Position numbers and translations under genes: made by a program. 64,000 bases of DNA from REEB95 sp963785735. GTDB lineage: Bacteria > Pseudomonadota > Alphaproteobacteria > ATCC43930 > CGMCC-115725. The notes under the pieces are model-generated. The model saw only the letters and a list, made by a program, of their open reading frames with translations. It searched no databases and had not been told where the DNA came from. The stretch spans positions 558,001 to 622,000 of the forward strand of contig CAWAWJ010000001.1 in assembly GCA_963785735.1 (NCBI GenBank), read 5' to 3'. Below are positions 31,038 through 39,728 of this stretch, piece after piece; within the stretch, counting starts at the first letter, position 1; each line of letters starts with the position of its first letter.

Positions 31038-33590
31038 ATGGCGCGGTATAACGCCAAGGAAACCGAAGAGAAATGGCAGACGGTCTGGCGCGAGCGTCAA
31101 AGCTTCGCGGCCGAGACCGACCCTGCCCGCCCCAAATATTACGTGCTGGAGATGTTTCCCTATCCCTCGGGGAAGCTCCATGTCGGCCATGTGCGCAACT
31201 ACACCATGGGCGACGTGGTGGCGCGCTACAAGCGCGCGCAGGGATTCAACGTGCTGCACCCGATGGGCTGGGACGCCTTCGGCCTGCCGGCCGAAAACGC
31301 GGCCATAGCCGGTAAAGTCCACCCCAAGGACTGGACGCTGTCGAACATCGCGATGATGCGCCAGCAATTAAAGCGCATGGGCATCGCCTATGACTGGCGG
31401 CGCGAGATCGCCACCTGCCATCCCGGCTACTACAAGCACGAACAGAAGATGTTCCTGGATTTCCTCAAGGCGGGGCTCGCCTACCGGAAGGAAAGCTGGG
31501 TCAATTGGGATCCCGAGGAGAACACCGTGCTCGCCAACGAGCAGGTGATCGACGGGCGCGGCTGGCGCTCGGGCGCGCCGGTCGAGAAGAAGCTGCTCTC
31601 GCAGTGGTTTCTGAAGATCACCGATTTCGCCGAGGAGCTGCTGGCGGCGCTCAAGGAGCTGCCGCGCTGGCCCGAGCGCGTGCGGCTGATGCAGGAGAAC
31701 TGGATCGGGCGATCGGAAGGGGCGCGGGTGTTTTTCGCGCTCGCCGGCAGGCCGGACCGGCTCGAGGTCTTCACCACCAGGCCCGACACGCTTTTCGGCG
31801 CCTCGTTTCTGGCCATCGCGCCCAACCACCAGCTCGCCGGGGAATTGGCCAAGGGCGACACGGCGCTCGCGGAATTCATAGCCGAGTGCAACCGCATGGG
31901 CACCAGCGAGGCGGCGCTCGAACAGGCGGAGAAGAAGGGTTATCTGACATCCATCACGGCGGCGCATCCTTTCGATCCCGCCTGGCGGCTTCCGGTCTAT
32001 GTCGCCAATTTCGTGCTGATGGAATACGGCACCGGCGCGATTTTCGGCTGCCCGGCGCATGACCAGCGCGATTTGGACTTCGCGCGCAAATACAAATTGC
32101 CGGTCAAGCCCGTGGTGCTGCCGCCGCAGGCCGATGCGGCGAGCTTTTCAATAGGCGCCGAGGCCTATACCGGCGACGGCAAGGCGATCAATTCCGAATT
32201 CCTCGACGGGCTCGATGTCGAGGCGGCCAAGCGCGCCGCCATCAAGAAACTGGAGGCGTTGAAATCGGGCGCGGGCGCCGTCGTCTGGCGTTTGCGCGAT
32301 TGGGGCGTGTCGCGCCAGCGTTACTGGGGTTGCCCGATCCCGGTGATCCATTGCGCCCGATGCGGCATCGTGCCGGTGCCGGAAAAGGATTTGCCGGTGA
32401 CGCTGCCGGATGACGTGACATTCGACCAGCCGGGCAATCCGCTCGCCCGCCACCCGACCTGGAAACACGTCGCCTGCCCCGCATGCAAAGGCCCCGCCGA
32501 GCGCGAGACCGACACCTTCGACACCTTCTTCGAGAGCTCCTGGTATTTCGCGCGGTTCTGTTCGCCGCGCTCGGACAAGGCCTTCGAGACCCGGGACGTC
32601 CAATACTGGATGCCGGTCGACCAGTATATCGGCGGCATCGAGCACGCCGTGCTGCATCTGCTCTATTCGCGCTTCTTCACCCGCGCCTTGGAGCGTTGCG
32701 GCTATTGGAAGATCGAGGAACCCTTCGCCGGGCTGTTCACCCAGGGCATGGTCTGCCACGAGACCTATCAGGACAAGGATGGCCGTTGGCTCTTTCCCGA
32801 GGAGGTGCGGCGCGACGAAGGCGGGCGCCTCACCGGCCCCGGCGGCGAAACCGTGACCGTGGGCCGGCTCGAGAAAATGTCCAAATCCAAGAAGAACGTG
32901 GTCGGGCTCGAGACCATCGTCGAGGCCTTCGGCGCCGATACGGCGCGGCTCTATCTCCTCTCCGACAGCCCGCCCGAGCGCGATCTGGAATGGACCGATG
33001 CGGGCATCGAGGGCGCCTGGCGCTACGTCAACCGGCTGTGGCGGCTGGTGTCAGAAAGACCCTCGCCCTTGCCGCCGCCCGGTGCCAAAATGCCCAACGA
33101 CCCGACCGGAGACGACCAGGGGCTGCGCCGCGTGACCCACCAGACCATTGCCTTCGTGACCGAGGATCTCGACCGCTTTCATTTCAACAAGGCGGTGGCG
33201 CGGCTGCGCGAGCTCACCAACGCCATCGAGGAGAAGGCCCTGGCCTCGGGCGCGGTTTTGCGCGAGGCGATCGAGGCGGTGGTGCGCCTCCTCGCGCCGA
33301 TGATGCCGCATCTCGCCGAGGAATTGTGGCAGGCGCTGGGGCATGAAAGAATTCTCGCCGACGAGCCTTGGCCCAAGGCCGACCCGGCCTTGGTCCTGGC
33401 CGAGACGGTGACGCTCGCGGTGCAGGTGAACGGCAAGCTCCGGGGCACGGTCGAGTTGCCGCGCGACGCCAGCGAGGACGCGGCCCAAGCCGCGGCGCTG
33501 GCTTTGCCCAATGTGATCGGCGCGCTCGGCGGAAAGACGCCGCGCAAGACCATCGTCGTGCCGAACCGGATCGTCAATGTCGTGGTCTAG
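31038..33590 (+). CDS. leuS: Leucyl-tRNA synthetase
   Basis: A class I aminoacyl-tRNA synthetase of 850 residues, close to the usual bacterial 860. The HIGH-type motif is PYPSGKLHVGHVRNY near residues 41-55 and the KMSKS loop is EKMSKSKKNVV near 613-623. A large editing domain (about 225-420) and a zinc-type segment CARCGIVPVPE are present. The C-terminus has the tRNA-binding small domain (VNGKLRGTVELPRDASED). It overlaps lptE by 14 bp, indicating one transcript DUF3576-leuS-lptE-holA. Confidence 0.98.
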   Translation: MARYNAKETEEKWQTVWRERQSFAAETDPARPKYYVLEMFPYPSGKLHVGHVRNYTMGDVVARYKRAQGFNVLHPMGWDAFGLPAENAAIAGKVHPKDWTLSNIAMMRQQLKRMGIAYDWRREIATCHPGYYKHEQKMFLDFLKAGLAYRKESWVNWDPEENTVLANEQVIDGRGWRSGAPVEKKLLSQWFLKITDFAEELLAALKELPRWPERVRLMQENWIGRSEGARVFFALAGRPDRLEVFTTRPDTLFGASFLAIAPNHQLAGELAKGDTALAEFIAECNRMGTSEAALEQAEKKGYLTSITAAHPFDPAWRLPVYVANFVLMEYGTGAIFGCPAHDQRDLDFARKYKLPVKPVVLPPQADAASFSIGAEAYTGDGKAINSEFLDGLDVEAAKRAAIKKLEALKSGAGAVVWRLRDWGVSRQRYWGCPIPVIHCARCGIVPVPEKDLPVTLPDDVTFDQPGNPLARHPTWKHVACPACKGPAERETDTFDTFFESSWYFARFCSPRSDKAFETRDVQYWMPVDQYIGGIEHAVLHLLYSRFFTRALERCGYWKIEEPFAGLFTQGMVCHETYQDKDGRWLFPEEVRRDEGGRLTGPGGETVTVGRLEKMSKSKKNVVGLETIVEAFGADTARLYLLSDSPPERDLEWTDAGIEGAWRYVNRLWRLVSERPSPLPPPGAKMPNDPTGDDQGLRRVTHQTIAFVTEDLDRFHFNKAVARLRELTNAIEEKALASGAVLREAIEAVVRLLAPMMPHLAEELWQALGHERILADEPWPKADPALVLAETVTLAVQVNGKLRGTVELPRDASEDAAQAAALALPNVIGALGGKTPRKTIVVPNRIVNVVV

Positions 33591-34089
33591 GCGCGCGTTG
33601 CTGGCCGCCTTGGCGGCGGCGCCGCTTTGCGGCTGCGGCTTCCACCCGCTTTACGCCGGGCGCACCGCCGGCGCCTATGACCCCGATCTGGCGGCGATCA
33701 AGGTCGCGCCGATCCCCGACCGGGCCGGCCAGATACTCGCGCTCAATTTGCGCGAAAAGCTCAATCCGCGCGGCGTCGACATGCCCGTGCGCTACACGCT
33801 CAGGACGACGATCACCGTGGCGCGCGGCGATTTGGGCATCCAGCGCAACGCCACCTCGGTGCGCGGCCAGATCGACGCCGTCGCCCATTACGACCTGACC
33901 GGGCCGGATGGCGCCGCGCTGTTCAGCGGCCGCAGCCACACCGTCAGCGCCTTCAACATCGAGCCGGACGGCTACGCCACCCAGGTGGCGCAGGACGATG
34001 CGAGCCAGCGCGCCCTCTACGACGTCAGCGACGACATGGTGATGAACCTCTCGCTGTTCATGCGCAACCGGCGCGCATCCTCGAACTGA
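33577..34089 (+). CDS. lptE: LPS assembly lipoprotein LptE
   Basis: A 170-residue outer membrane lipoprotein that plugs the LptD barrel and helps deliver lipopolysaccharide to the surface. The signal sequence runs RRALLAALAAAPLCGCGFHPLYAG, with the CGFHPLY sequence very typical of LptE after the lipobox. The remainder, for example IKVAPIPDRAGQILALNLREKL and LFSGRSHTVSAFNIEPDGYATQVA in part, fits the family. The start codon lies inside the end of leuS, and holA follows 7 bp downstream. Confidence 0.92.
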   Translation: MSWSRRALLAALAAAPLCGCGFHPLYAGRTAGAYDPDLAAIKVAPIPDRAGQILALNLREKLNPRGVDMPVRYTLRTTITVARGDLGIQRNATSVRGQIDAVAHYDLTGPDGAALFSGRSHTVSAFNIEPDGYATQVAQDDASQRALYDVSDDMVMNLSLFMRNRRASSN

Positions 34090-34096
34090 GGCATCC

Positions 34097-35137
34097 TTGA
34101 AGCTCGAGCGGCAGCGCATCGCCGCTTTCCTCAAATCCCCCGACAAGGCGGCGCGGGCTTGCCTGATCTACGGCCCCGACCGCGGCCTGGTGGCCGAGCG
34201 CGCCGGAACGCTCGCCCGCGCCGTCGTGCCCGACATCCGGGACGCCTTCCGCGTGGTCTATCTTCCGGCCGAGGATTTGGGCGCGAAACCGGCCCGGCTC
34301 CGCGACGAATCGGCGCAGCTCTCGCTTCTGGGCGGGCGGCGGCTCATTTGGATACGGGAAGCCGGCGACGCGGCGGGGGCGCCCTTGGCCGCGTTCCTCA
34401 AGGACGCGCCGCCGGGCGATAGTTTCCTGCTGGTCGAGGCCGGCGATTTGAAGCCGCGCTCGGCCTTGCGCCGCGCCTTCGAGGGGGCATCCAACGCCGC
34501 CTGCATCGCCTGTTATCTCGACGGGCCGCGCGAGATCGAGGCGCTGGTGCGCGAGGTGCTGGGCGCGCACCGGGTTACGGCCGACGCGGCGGCGGTGCAA
34601 TATCTGGTCGCGTCCTTGGGCGGCGACCGCATGATGAGCCGGCGGGAATTGGAGAAGCTCGCGCTTTATGCGGGCGACGGCGGCAAGATCGGCTTCGAGG
34701 ACGCGGCGAGCGTGGTCGGCGACAGCGCCGAGCTATCGCTCGACGACGTGGTGCTGGGCGCGGCCGAGGGCGACACGGCGGGGTTCGAGCGCGCGCTCCA
34801 CCGCGCGCTGTCCGAGGGCGAAGCGCCGGTGCGCATATTGCGCGCGGCGATGCGGCATTTCGAGCGCTTGCACCGCGCCGGGGCGAAGCTGGCCTCGGGC
34901 GGCTCCGAGGAGGACGCGATAGCCTCTTTGCGCCCGCCGCTCTTCTTCAAGGTGAAGGAGCGCTTCAAGCGCCAGCTCCGGCTGTGGCCGCCCCGGCGCG
35001 CGGCCTCCGTGCTGGGCGCGCTCACCGAGACCGAGATCCGGGTCAAAAGCAGCGGCATGCCGGCCGAGACCCTCACCCGCGCGGCGCTGTTGCGCATCGC
35101 GCGCGGCGCCCTCGGCGCGGCACGCGCCAAGGCCTGA
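34097..35137 (+). CDS. holA: DNA polymerase III subunit delta
   Basis: A 346-residue clamp-loader subunit that opens the sliding clamp. It begins with a TTG codon (MKLERQRIAAFL), the only sensible start 7 bp after lptE. The domains fit HolA: N-terminal ACLIYGPDRGLVAERAGTL, the delta motif LGGRRLIWIREAGDA, LVEAGDLKPRSALRRAFE, and the C-terminal helical collar domain (MMSRRELEKLALYAGDG, DDVVLGAAEGD). It faces parB with an 18-bp gap between stops, the usual alphaproteobacterial arrangement. Confidence 0.95.
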   Translation: MKLERQRIAAFLKSPDKAARACLIYGPDRGLVAERAGTLARAVVPDIRDAFRVVYLPAEDLGAKPARLRDESAQLSLLGGRRLIWIREAGDAAGAPLAAFLKDAPPGDSFLLVEAGDLKPRSALRRAFEGASNAACIACYLDGPREIEALVREVLGAHRVTADAAAVQYLVASLGGDRMMSRRELEKLALYAGDGGKIGFEDAASVVGDSAELSLDDVVLGAAEGDTAGFERALHRALSEGEAPVRILRAAMRHFERLHRAGAKLASGGSEEDAIASLRPPLFFKVKERFKRQLRLWPPRRAASVLGALTETEIRVKSSGMPAETLTRAALLRIARGALGAARAKA

Positions 35138-35155
35138 AACCCGCGAGCCCCACCC

Positions 35156-36019
35156 TCAGCGTTTCGCCCGCAGCTTCTTGAGAATCTCGTCTAATTGATC
35201 GAGCGATAAATAACGTATGGTCAGCGTGCCGCCCTTGGCGCCGTGGGCGATCGCGACCTTGAGGCCGAGATGGCGCGACAGCTCGCGCTCGATCGCGAGC
35301 GTGTCGGGGCTTTTGCGCGCGGGGCTTTTTCCCTTGCCGGAACCGTGTTCGGTTTTGACGAGCCCCTCGGCCTCGCGCACGCTCATTTCCTGCGCGATGA
35401 TTTGCTTGGCGAGCGCGAGCGGGTCGCGCGATGTCACGAGCGCGCGCGCATGGCCGGCGGAGAGCCGGCCGTCGCCGAGCATCTTCTGCACCGCGTCGGG
35501 CAGGCCCAACAGCCGCAGCGTGTTGGCGATGTGGCTGCGCGACAATCCCAGCGCCGAAGCAAGCGCCTCCTGGGTGTGCTTGAACTCGTCGATCAGGCGC
35601 TGGTAGCCAAACGCCTCTTCGATGGGCGTCAGATCCTGGCGCTGGATGTTCTCGACCAGCGCGATTTCCAGCGCCTCGCGGTCGCCGAGATCGCGCACCA
35701 CCGCCGGAACCTCGTGGAGCCGCGCCTTCTGCGCCGCGCGCCAGCGCCGTTCGCCCGCGAGAATTTCGAACGCGCCCGGCTTCGAGGGATGCGGGCGCAC
35801 CAGGATGGGCTGGAGCACGCCCTGGGCGATGACGCTGTCGACCAGGGATTTCATGCTCTCGTCGCCGAAATTCTTGCGCGGCTGGAAACGGCCGGGATGG
35901 ACCTGGTCGATCCTGAGCCGCAACTCGCCCTTGGCTCCCGGCTCGGGCGGCGTTTTTTCCTCGCCCAGCAGCGCGGAGAGGCCGCGGCCGAGGCCGCGTT
36001 TCTTGGCGGGCTCGCTCAT
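35156..36019 (-). CDS. parB: Chromosome partitioning protein ParB
   Basis: A 287-residue CTP-dependent DNA clamp that loads at parS and spreads. The N-terminus KKRGLGRGLSALLGE is the ParA-stimulating segment. The N-terminal CTP-binding domain shows PRKNFGDESMKSLVDSVIAQGVLQPILVR in part and ILAGERRWRAAQ. The helix-turn-helix covers EALASALGLSRSHIANTLRLL. The C-terminus is the dimerisation domain (LTIRYLSLDQLDEILKKL). It is 27 bp downstream of parA in the same operon. Three matching parS sites lie within 3.5 kb. Confidence 0.97.
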   Translation of the reverse strand: MSEPAKKRGLGRGLSALLGEEKTPPEPGAKGELRLRIDQVHPGRFQPRKNFGDESMKSLVDSVIAQGVLQPILVRPHPSKPGAFEILAGERRWRAAQKARLHEVPAVVRDLGDREALEIALVENIQRQDLTPIEEAFGYQRLIDEFKHTQEALASALGLSRSHIANTLRLLGLPDAVQKMLGDGRLSAGHARALVTSRDPLALAKQIIAQEMSVREAEGLVKTEHGSGKGKSPARKSPDTLAIERELSRHLGLKVAIAHGAKGGTLTIRYLSLDQLDEILKKLRAKR

Positions 36020-36046
36020 GCCCGATTCTCTTTCATGGGCGCCCGG

Positions 36047-36826
36047 TCACGACGCCAGCGCCCGCTCGCGGCGCAACACCTCGCCCGCCAGATGGACATA
36101 GGCCTGGGCGCCCGGGCAGAGGAAATCGTAGAGCAGCACCGGCTTGCCGTGCGACGGCGCCTCGGAGATGCGCACATTGCGCGGGATCACGGTTTCGTAA
36201 ACCTTCGACCCGAAATGCTGGCGCACATCGGCCGCGACCATGTCGGACAAATTGTTGCGCTTGTCGAACATGGTCAGCACCACGCCCTGGATTTCGAGGC
36301 CGGGGTTGAGGCTGTTCTTGACCCGCTCGATGGTGTGCATGAGATGCGAGAGGCCTTCGAGGGCATAGAACTCGCATTGCAGCGGCACCAGCACCGCTTG
36401 CGCCGCGACCAGGGCGTTCAAGGTCAAAAGCCCGAGCGAAGGCGGGCAATCGATCAGCACATAGGCGAAGCCGCCCAAACCGCCTTCGAGCGCGTCGCGC
36501 AGCTTGAATTCGCGGCGATCCTCGTCAACCAGCTCGAGTTCGGCCCCGGCCAGCTCGACCGAGGCCGGCACCACCGACAACCGCGGCACGGCGGTGGGGA
36601 GAATGGCGGCGGAAAGCGATTTTTCGCCCGACAGCAGCTGATAGGCGGTGACGCTGCGCGCCTGGCGGGAAATGCCGAGCCCGGTCGAGGCGTTGCCTTG
36701 CGGGTCGAAATCGATCAGCAGCACCTTTTCGCCCGCCGCCGCCAGCGCGGTGGCCAGATTGACCGCGGTGGTGGTTTTGCCCACCCCGCCCTTCTGGTTG
36801 GCGATGGCGATGACCCTAGCGGCCAT
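36047..36826 (-). CDS. parA: Chromosome partitioning ATPase ParA
   Basis: A 259-residue Walker-type ATPase that drives origin segregation with ParB. The deviant Walker A is QKGGVGKTTTAVNLATALA near residues 10-28, then LLIDFDPQGNASTGLG, the Walker B-like VLIDCPPSLGLLTLNAL, and IPRNVRISEAPSHGKPV near the C-terminus. I chose MAARVIAIANQ at 36826, 11 bp inside the end of rsmG. The longer frame begins MFHVKQ, which is merely the parS palindrome read as protein. Confidence 0.96.
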   Translation of the reverse strand: MAARVIAIANQKGGVGKTTTAVNLATALAAAGEKVLLIDFDPQGNASTGLGISRQARSVTAYQLLSGEKSLSAAILPTAVPRLSVVPASVELAGAELELVDEDRREFKLRDALEGGLGGFAYVLIDCPPSLGLLTLNALVAAQAVLVPLQCEFYALEGLSHLMHTIERVKNSLNPGLEIQGVVLTMFDKRNNLSDMVAADVRQHFGSKVYETVIPRNVRISEAPSHGKPVLLYDFLCPGAQAYVHLAGEVLRRERALAS

Positions 36827-37499
36827 GGCCCGACTCGATTGTTTCACGTGAAACATTGCCCAGGCGCAGCACGATTCCGGCCGGATCGGCGCGGCTCGGC
36901 AGGGTTTCGGCCTCGATCCGCCAGGTCTTGCGCGCCTCGTTCAGCTCCGCCTCCGCCGCCTTGCCCTTGAGGAACAGGCAATAGCTATGAGAAGTGAGGA
37001 ATGGTTCCGCTATATAGAGGAGTTGATCGAGGGGCGCCACCGCCCTGGCAATGACCGCATCGGCCCTCAAACCCCCTATTTTCTCGGCGCGCTGGGCGTG
37101 AATCGTGACGTTATGCGCCTCCACCACCCGCTTGGCCTCGCGCAAAAACGCCGCCTTGCGCTGGTCGCTTTCGATCAAATGGATTTCGGGAACCCCCATG
37201 ATCGCCAGCACCAGCCCCGGCAAGCCGGCGCCGCTGCCGATATCCACCACCACACGGGGTTTTCCCGGCAAAAGCGGAAAGAGCTGGGCTGAATCGAGGA
37301 TATGGCGGCGCCAGACATCGCCCATGGTGCTGGCCCCGACCAAATTGATGCGCCGGTTCCATACCGTGAGCAGGCCGACATAGGCCTCGAGCCGGGCCAT
37401 GGTTTCACGTGAAACACCGGAGATATTGGCAAAGCCCGAAGCGCCCAAGCGGGAAGCGAGCGGCCTTACATGGGGCGGCGCTTCCGGACCGGAACTCAC
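36816..37499 (-). CDS. rsmG: 16S rRNA (guanine527-N7)-methyltransferase RsmG
   Basis: A 227-residue SAM-dependent enzyme (GidB) that methylates G527 of 16S rRNA; loss gives low-level streptomycin resistance in many bacteria. SAM motif VVDIGSGAGLPGLVLA, then IHLIESDQRKAAFLREA, and VIARAVAPLDQLL. Two parS palindromes lie inside the gene and are read as VSRET both near the N-terminus (GVSRETMA) and near the C-terminus (NVSRETIE), a feature seen in many alphaproteobacteria. It overlaps mnmG by 4 bp upstream and parA by 11 bp downstream. Confidence 0.96.
   Translation of the reverse strand: MSSGPEAPPHVRPLASRLGASGFANISGVSRETMARLEAYVGLLTVWNRRINLVGASTMGDVWRRHILDSAQLFPLLPGKPRVVVDIGSGAGLPGLVLAIMGVPEIHLIESDQRKAAFLREAKRVVEAHNVTIHAQRAEKIGGLRADAVIARAVAPLDQLLYIAEPFLTSHSYCLFLKGKAAEAELNEARKTWRIEAETLPSRADPAGIVLRLGNVSRETIESGHGR
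36840..36855. other. parS centromere site 1
   Basis: TGTTTCACGTGAAACA, a perfect 16-bp palindrome equal to the universal chromosomal parS consensus. It lies in the last codons of rsmG, just before the parA start. This is the ParB loading site. Confidence 0.97.
37401..37416. other. parS centromere site 2
   Basis: GGTTTCACGTGAAACA, with the 14-bp core GTTTCACGTGAAAC perfect and one outer base different from consensus. It lies in the 5' part of rsmG. Confidence 0.93.
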
Positions 37500-39379
37500 G
37501 CCGGAACCGGCAGATCCCGCCCGCGCCGGACATGGCGCAGCAACGCCACCAGCGCCGCCGGCGTCACGCCCGAAACCCGCGCCGCCTGGCCCAGGGTTTC
37601 CGGCCGGGCGATGGAAAGCTTGCCGCGGATTTCGGCCGAAAGGCTGCCGACCGCCGCGTAATCGAGATCGCGCGGCAGAGCGAGCGCCTCGTCGCGGCGG
37701 AAAGCGGCGATCTCCTGTTCCTGCCTTTCGAGATATCCGGCGTAACGGCCGTCGATCTCGATCTGCTCGGCGATAGAAGCGGGAATCGAGGCGAGCTCGG
37801 GCCAGATGGCGGAAAGCCGCGCGAGATCGATGCCGGGATAGGCCAAAAGCTCGGATGCCGAACGGCTGACGCCGTCGGCATTCACGCTCAGGCCGAAGCG
37901 GCGCAAGGCCGAGGGGCTCATTTCCAAGCGGCGGACCAGTTCCCTTCCCCGGGACAGAGCCGCTTCCTTGGCGGCGAAGCTCTCCGCCCGCTCCTTCCCG
38001 ACACAGCCCAGATCGAGCCCCAGCGGCGTCAGGCGCTGATCGGCGTTGTCGGCGCGCAAGACCAGGCGGTATTCGGCGCGCGAGGTGAACATGCGATAAG
38101 GCTCTTCGGTGCCCTTGGTCACGAGATCGTCAATGAGCACGCCGATATAAGAGCTGGCGCGGTCGAGCGTGAATTGAGCGCCGCCCGAAACCGCCAGCGC
38201 GGCGTTGAGCCCGGCCAAAATTCCCTGCGCCGCCGCTTCCTCGTATCCGGTGGTGCCGTTGATCTGCCCGGCCAGGAAAAGCCGCGCGACACGGCGGGTT
38301 TCGAGGCTCGCGCCCAATTCACGCGGATCGACGAAATCATACTCGATCGCGTAGCCCGGCCGGATCATGCGGGCATTTTCGAGGCCGGGAATGGTCTTCA
38401 AAAGTTCGGCCTGAATTTCCCGGGGCAGCGAGGTCGAAATGCCGTTCGGGTAAACCGTGTCGTCGTCGAGCCCCTCGGGCTCGAGGAAAATCTGATGGCG
38501 ATCCCGTTCCGAAAAACGCACCACCTTGTCCTCGATCGACGGGCAATAGCGCGGGCCGATGCCTTCGATCTGGCCCGAATAGACCGGCGCGCGGTGGAGA
38601 TTGGCGCGGATCAAATCGTGGCTCGCCCGGGTCGTGCCGGTGATGGCGCAATCGATCTGCCGGGTGGTGATGCGCGATGTCAAAAACGAAAACGGCGGCG
38701 GCGGGTCGTCGCCCTTCTGGGCTTCGAGCGCCGCCCAATCGACGGTGCGGCCGTCAAGCCGCGGCGGCGTTCCGGTCTTGAGCCGGCCCAGGCGGAAATC
38801 GCGCCGCGCGAGCGTCAACGCCAATCCCACCGACGGCGCCTCGTTGACGCGGCCCGCCGAAATTTTCTCTTCGCCGATGTGGATGAGCCCGCGCAGGAAA
38901 GTGCCGGTGGTGATGACCACGGCGCCGGCGGCAACCCGCTCGCCCGTTCCCGTCACCACGCCGGCGGCGGCGCCGGCGGAATCCAAAATCAAATCCTCGG
39001 CAGCGGCTTCGCGGATGGAAAGATTGCCGCGCTCGGCCAGCAATTCCTGCATGGCGTTGCGGTAGAGCTTGCGGTCGGCCTGGGCGCGCGGTCCGCGCAC
39101 GGCGGGGCCCTTGCTGCGGTTCAAGACGCGGAATTGAATTCCGGCGCGGTCGATGACGCGCGCCATCAATCCGTCGAGCGCGTCGATCTCGCGTACAAGG
39201 TGCCCCTTGGCCAGGCCGCCGATCGCCGGGTTGCACGACATTTCTCCAATCGTGCCCTTGCTGTGCGTGAGCAACAGCGTCTTGGCGCCAAGCCGCGCCG
39301 CCGCGTCGGCCGCCTCGCAGCCGGCATGGCCGCCACCGATGACAATGACGTCGAAGCGATGAGGCGCGCGGGAGTCCAT
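37496..39379 (-). CDS. mnmG: tRNA uridine-5-carboxymethylaminomethyl modification enzyme MnmG
   Basis: An FAD protein (GidA) of 627 residues that, with MnmE, modifies U34 of tRNAs reading split codon boxes. FAD motif VIVIGGGHAGCEAADAAARLG near the N-terminus, then GEMSCNPAIGGLAKGHLVREIDAL in outline, LKTGTPPRL, the C-terminal family segment TGYEEAAAQGILAGLNAAL, and TSRAEYRLVLRADNADQRL in outline. Length matches the family (about 620-630). It overlaps rsmG by ATGA. A parS site lies 30 bp upstream of its start. Confidence 0.98.
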   Translation of the reverse strand: MDSRAPHRFDVIVIGGGHAGCEAADAAARLGAKTLLLTHSKGTIGEMSCNPAIGGLAKGHLVREIDALDGLMARVIDRAGIQFRVLNRSKGPAVRGPRAQADRKLYRNAMQELLAERGNLSIREAAAEDLILDSAGAAAGVVTGTGERVAAGAVVITTGTFLRGLIHIGEEKISAGRVNEAPSVGLALTLARRDFRLGRLKTGTPPRLDGRTVDWAALEAQKGDDPPPPFSFLTSRITTRQIDCAITGTTRASHDLIRANLHRAPVYSGQIEGIGPRYCPSIEDKVVRFSERDRHQIFLEPEGLDDDTVYPNGISTSLPREIQAELLKTIPGLENARMIRPGYAIEYDFVDPRELGASLETRRVARLFLAGQINGTTGYEEAAAQGILAGLNAALAVSGGAQFTLDRASSYIGVLIDDLVTKGTEEPYRMFTSRAEYRLVLRADNADQRLTPLGLDLGCVGKERAESFAAKEAALSRGRELVRRLEMSPSALRRFGLSVNADGVSRSASELLAYPGIDLARLSAIWPELASIPASIAEQIEIDGRYAGYLERQEQEIAAFRRDEALALPRDLDYAAVGSLSAEIRGKLSIARPETLGQAARVSGVTPAALVALLRHVRRGRDLPVPA

Positions 39380-39408
39380 GGAGGCGCAATCTAGGGGACA
39401 GGCCGGAA

Positions 39409-39424
39409 TGTTTCACGTGAAACA
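39409..39424. other. parS centromere site 3
   Basis: TGTTTCACGTGAAACA, a second perfect 16-bp parS, 30 bp upstream of mnmG in the AT-rich mnmE/mnmG spacer. The spacings to the other sites are about 2.0 and 2.6 kb. Confidence 0.97.
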
Positions 39425-39513
39425 CTCGCGGCTTGGCCCGGAAATCTCCGGAAAATCCCTGGCGCTTTTCCAGGCATGCTTTAACCTTTTATTAAGTATT
39501 CATTAGTAATGCG

Positions 39514-39699
39514 TTAACCAATGCGCAAATTATCGGCAATAGTCAAAGTAATAGTCCAATAAAACATCGGGCAGCCTATATCTTGTTCAACATAAACGAT
39601 TCGGGCTTGGAACGTCCCGGGAACTAATACTATATGATGTGGTACCTCACCGCATAAATCACAATATGTTCTTGATTTTGACTTGGCCTGATCTTGCAC
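39514..39699 (-). CDS. Possible small CxxC protein in the mnmE/mnmG spacer
   Basis: A GTG-started frame of 61 codons with TYCDLCGEVPHH (CxxC) and a third Cys (DIGCPMFYW). It has a sensible hydrophilic-to-hydrophobic pattern and an Arg/Lys-rich start, but no clear ribosome site and an atypical base composition compared with its neighbours. It could be a remnant of an acquired gene or a chance frame in AT-rich DNA. No family is recognised. Confidence 0.22.
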   Translation of the reverse strand: MQDQAKSKSRTYCDLCGEVPHHIVLVPGTFQARIVYVEQDIGCPMFYWTITLTIADNLRIG

Positions 39700-39728
39700 A
39701 CGGGCCGATTCGTCTGCTCTTCATGGAC

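Larger units (their letters stand above)
39380..39728. other. Low-GC spacer between mnmE and mnmG
   Basis: A distinctly AT-rich stretch in an otherwise GC-rich region. It holds parS site 3 and TTAACC-type motifs (39481, 39514). One pair is TTAA-N7-TTAA at 39481-39495, the CtrA spacing except that the final base is G instead of C. A weak minus-strand open frame of 61 codons is listed separately. mnmE and mnmG are adjacent and tightly spaced in many relatives, so this spacer is longer than expected. Confidence 0.5.

Noticed and set aside
36816..36856. A longer ParA starting MFHVKQ
   Set aside because: Those residues are the parS palindrome read as protein; the family starts at MAARVIAIANQ, which has a proper position inside the rsmG end.
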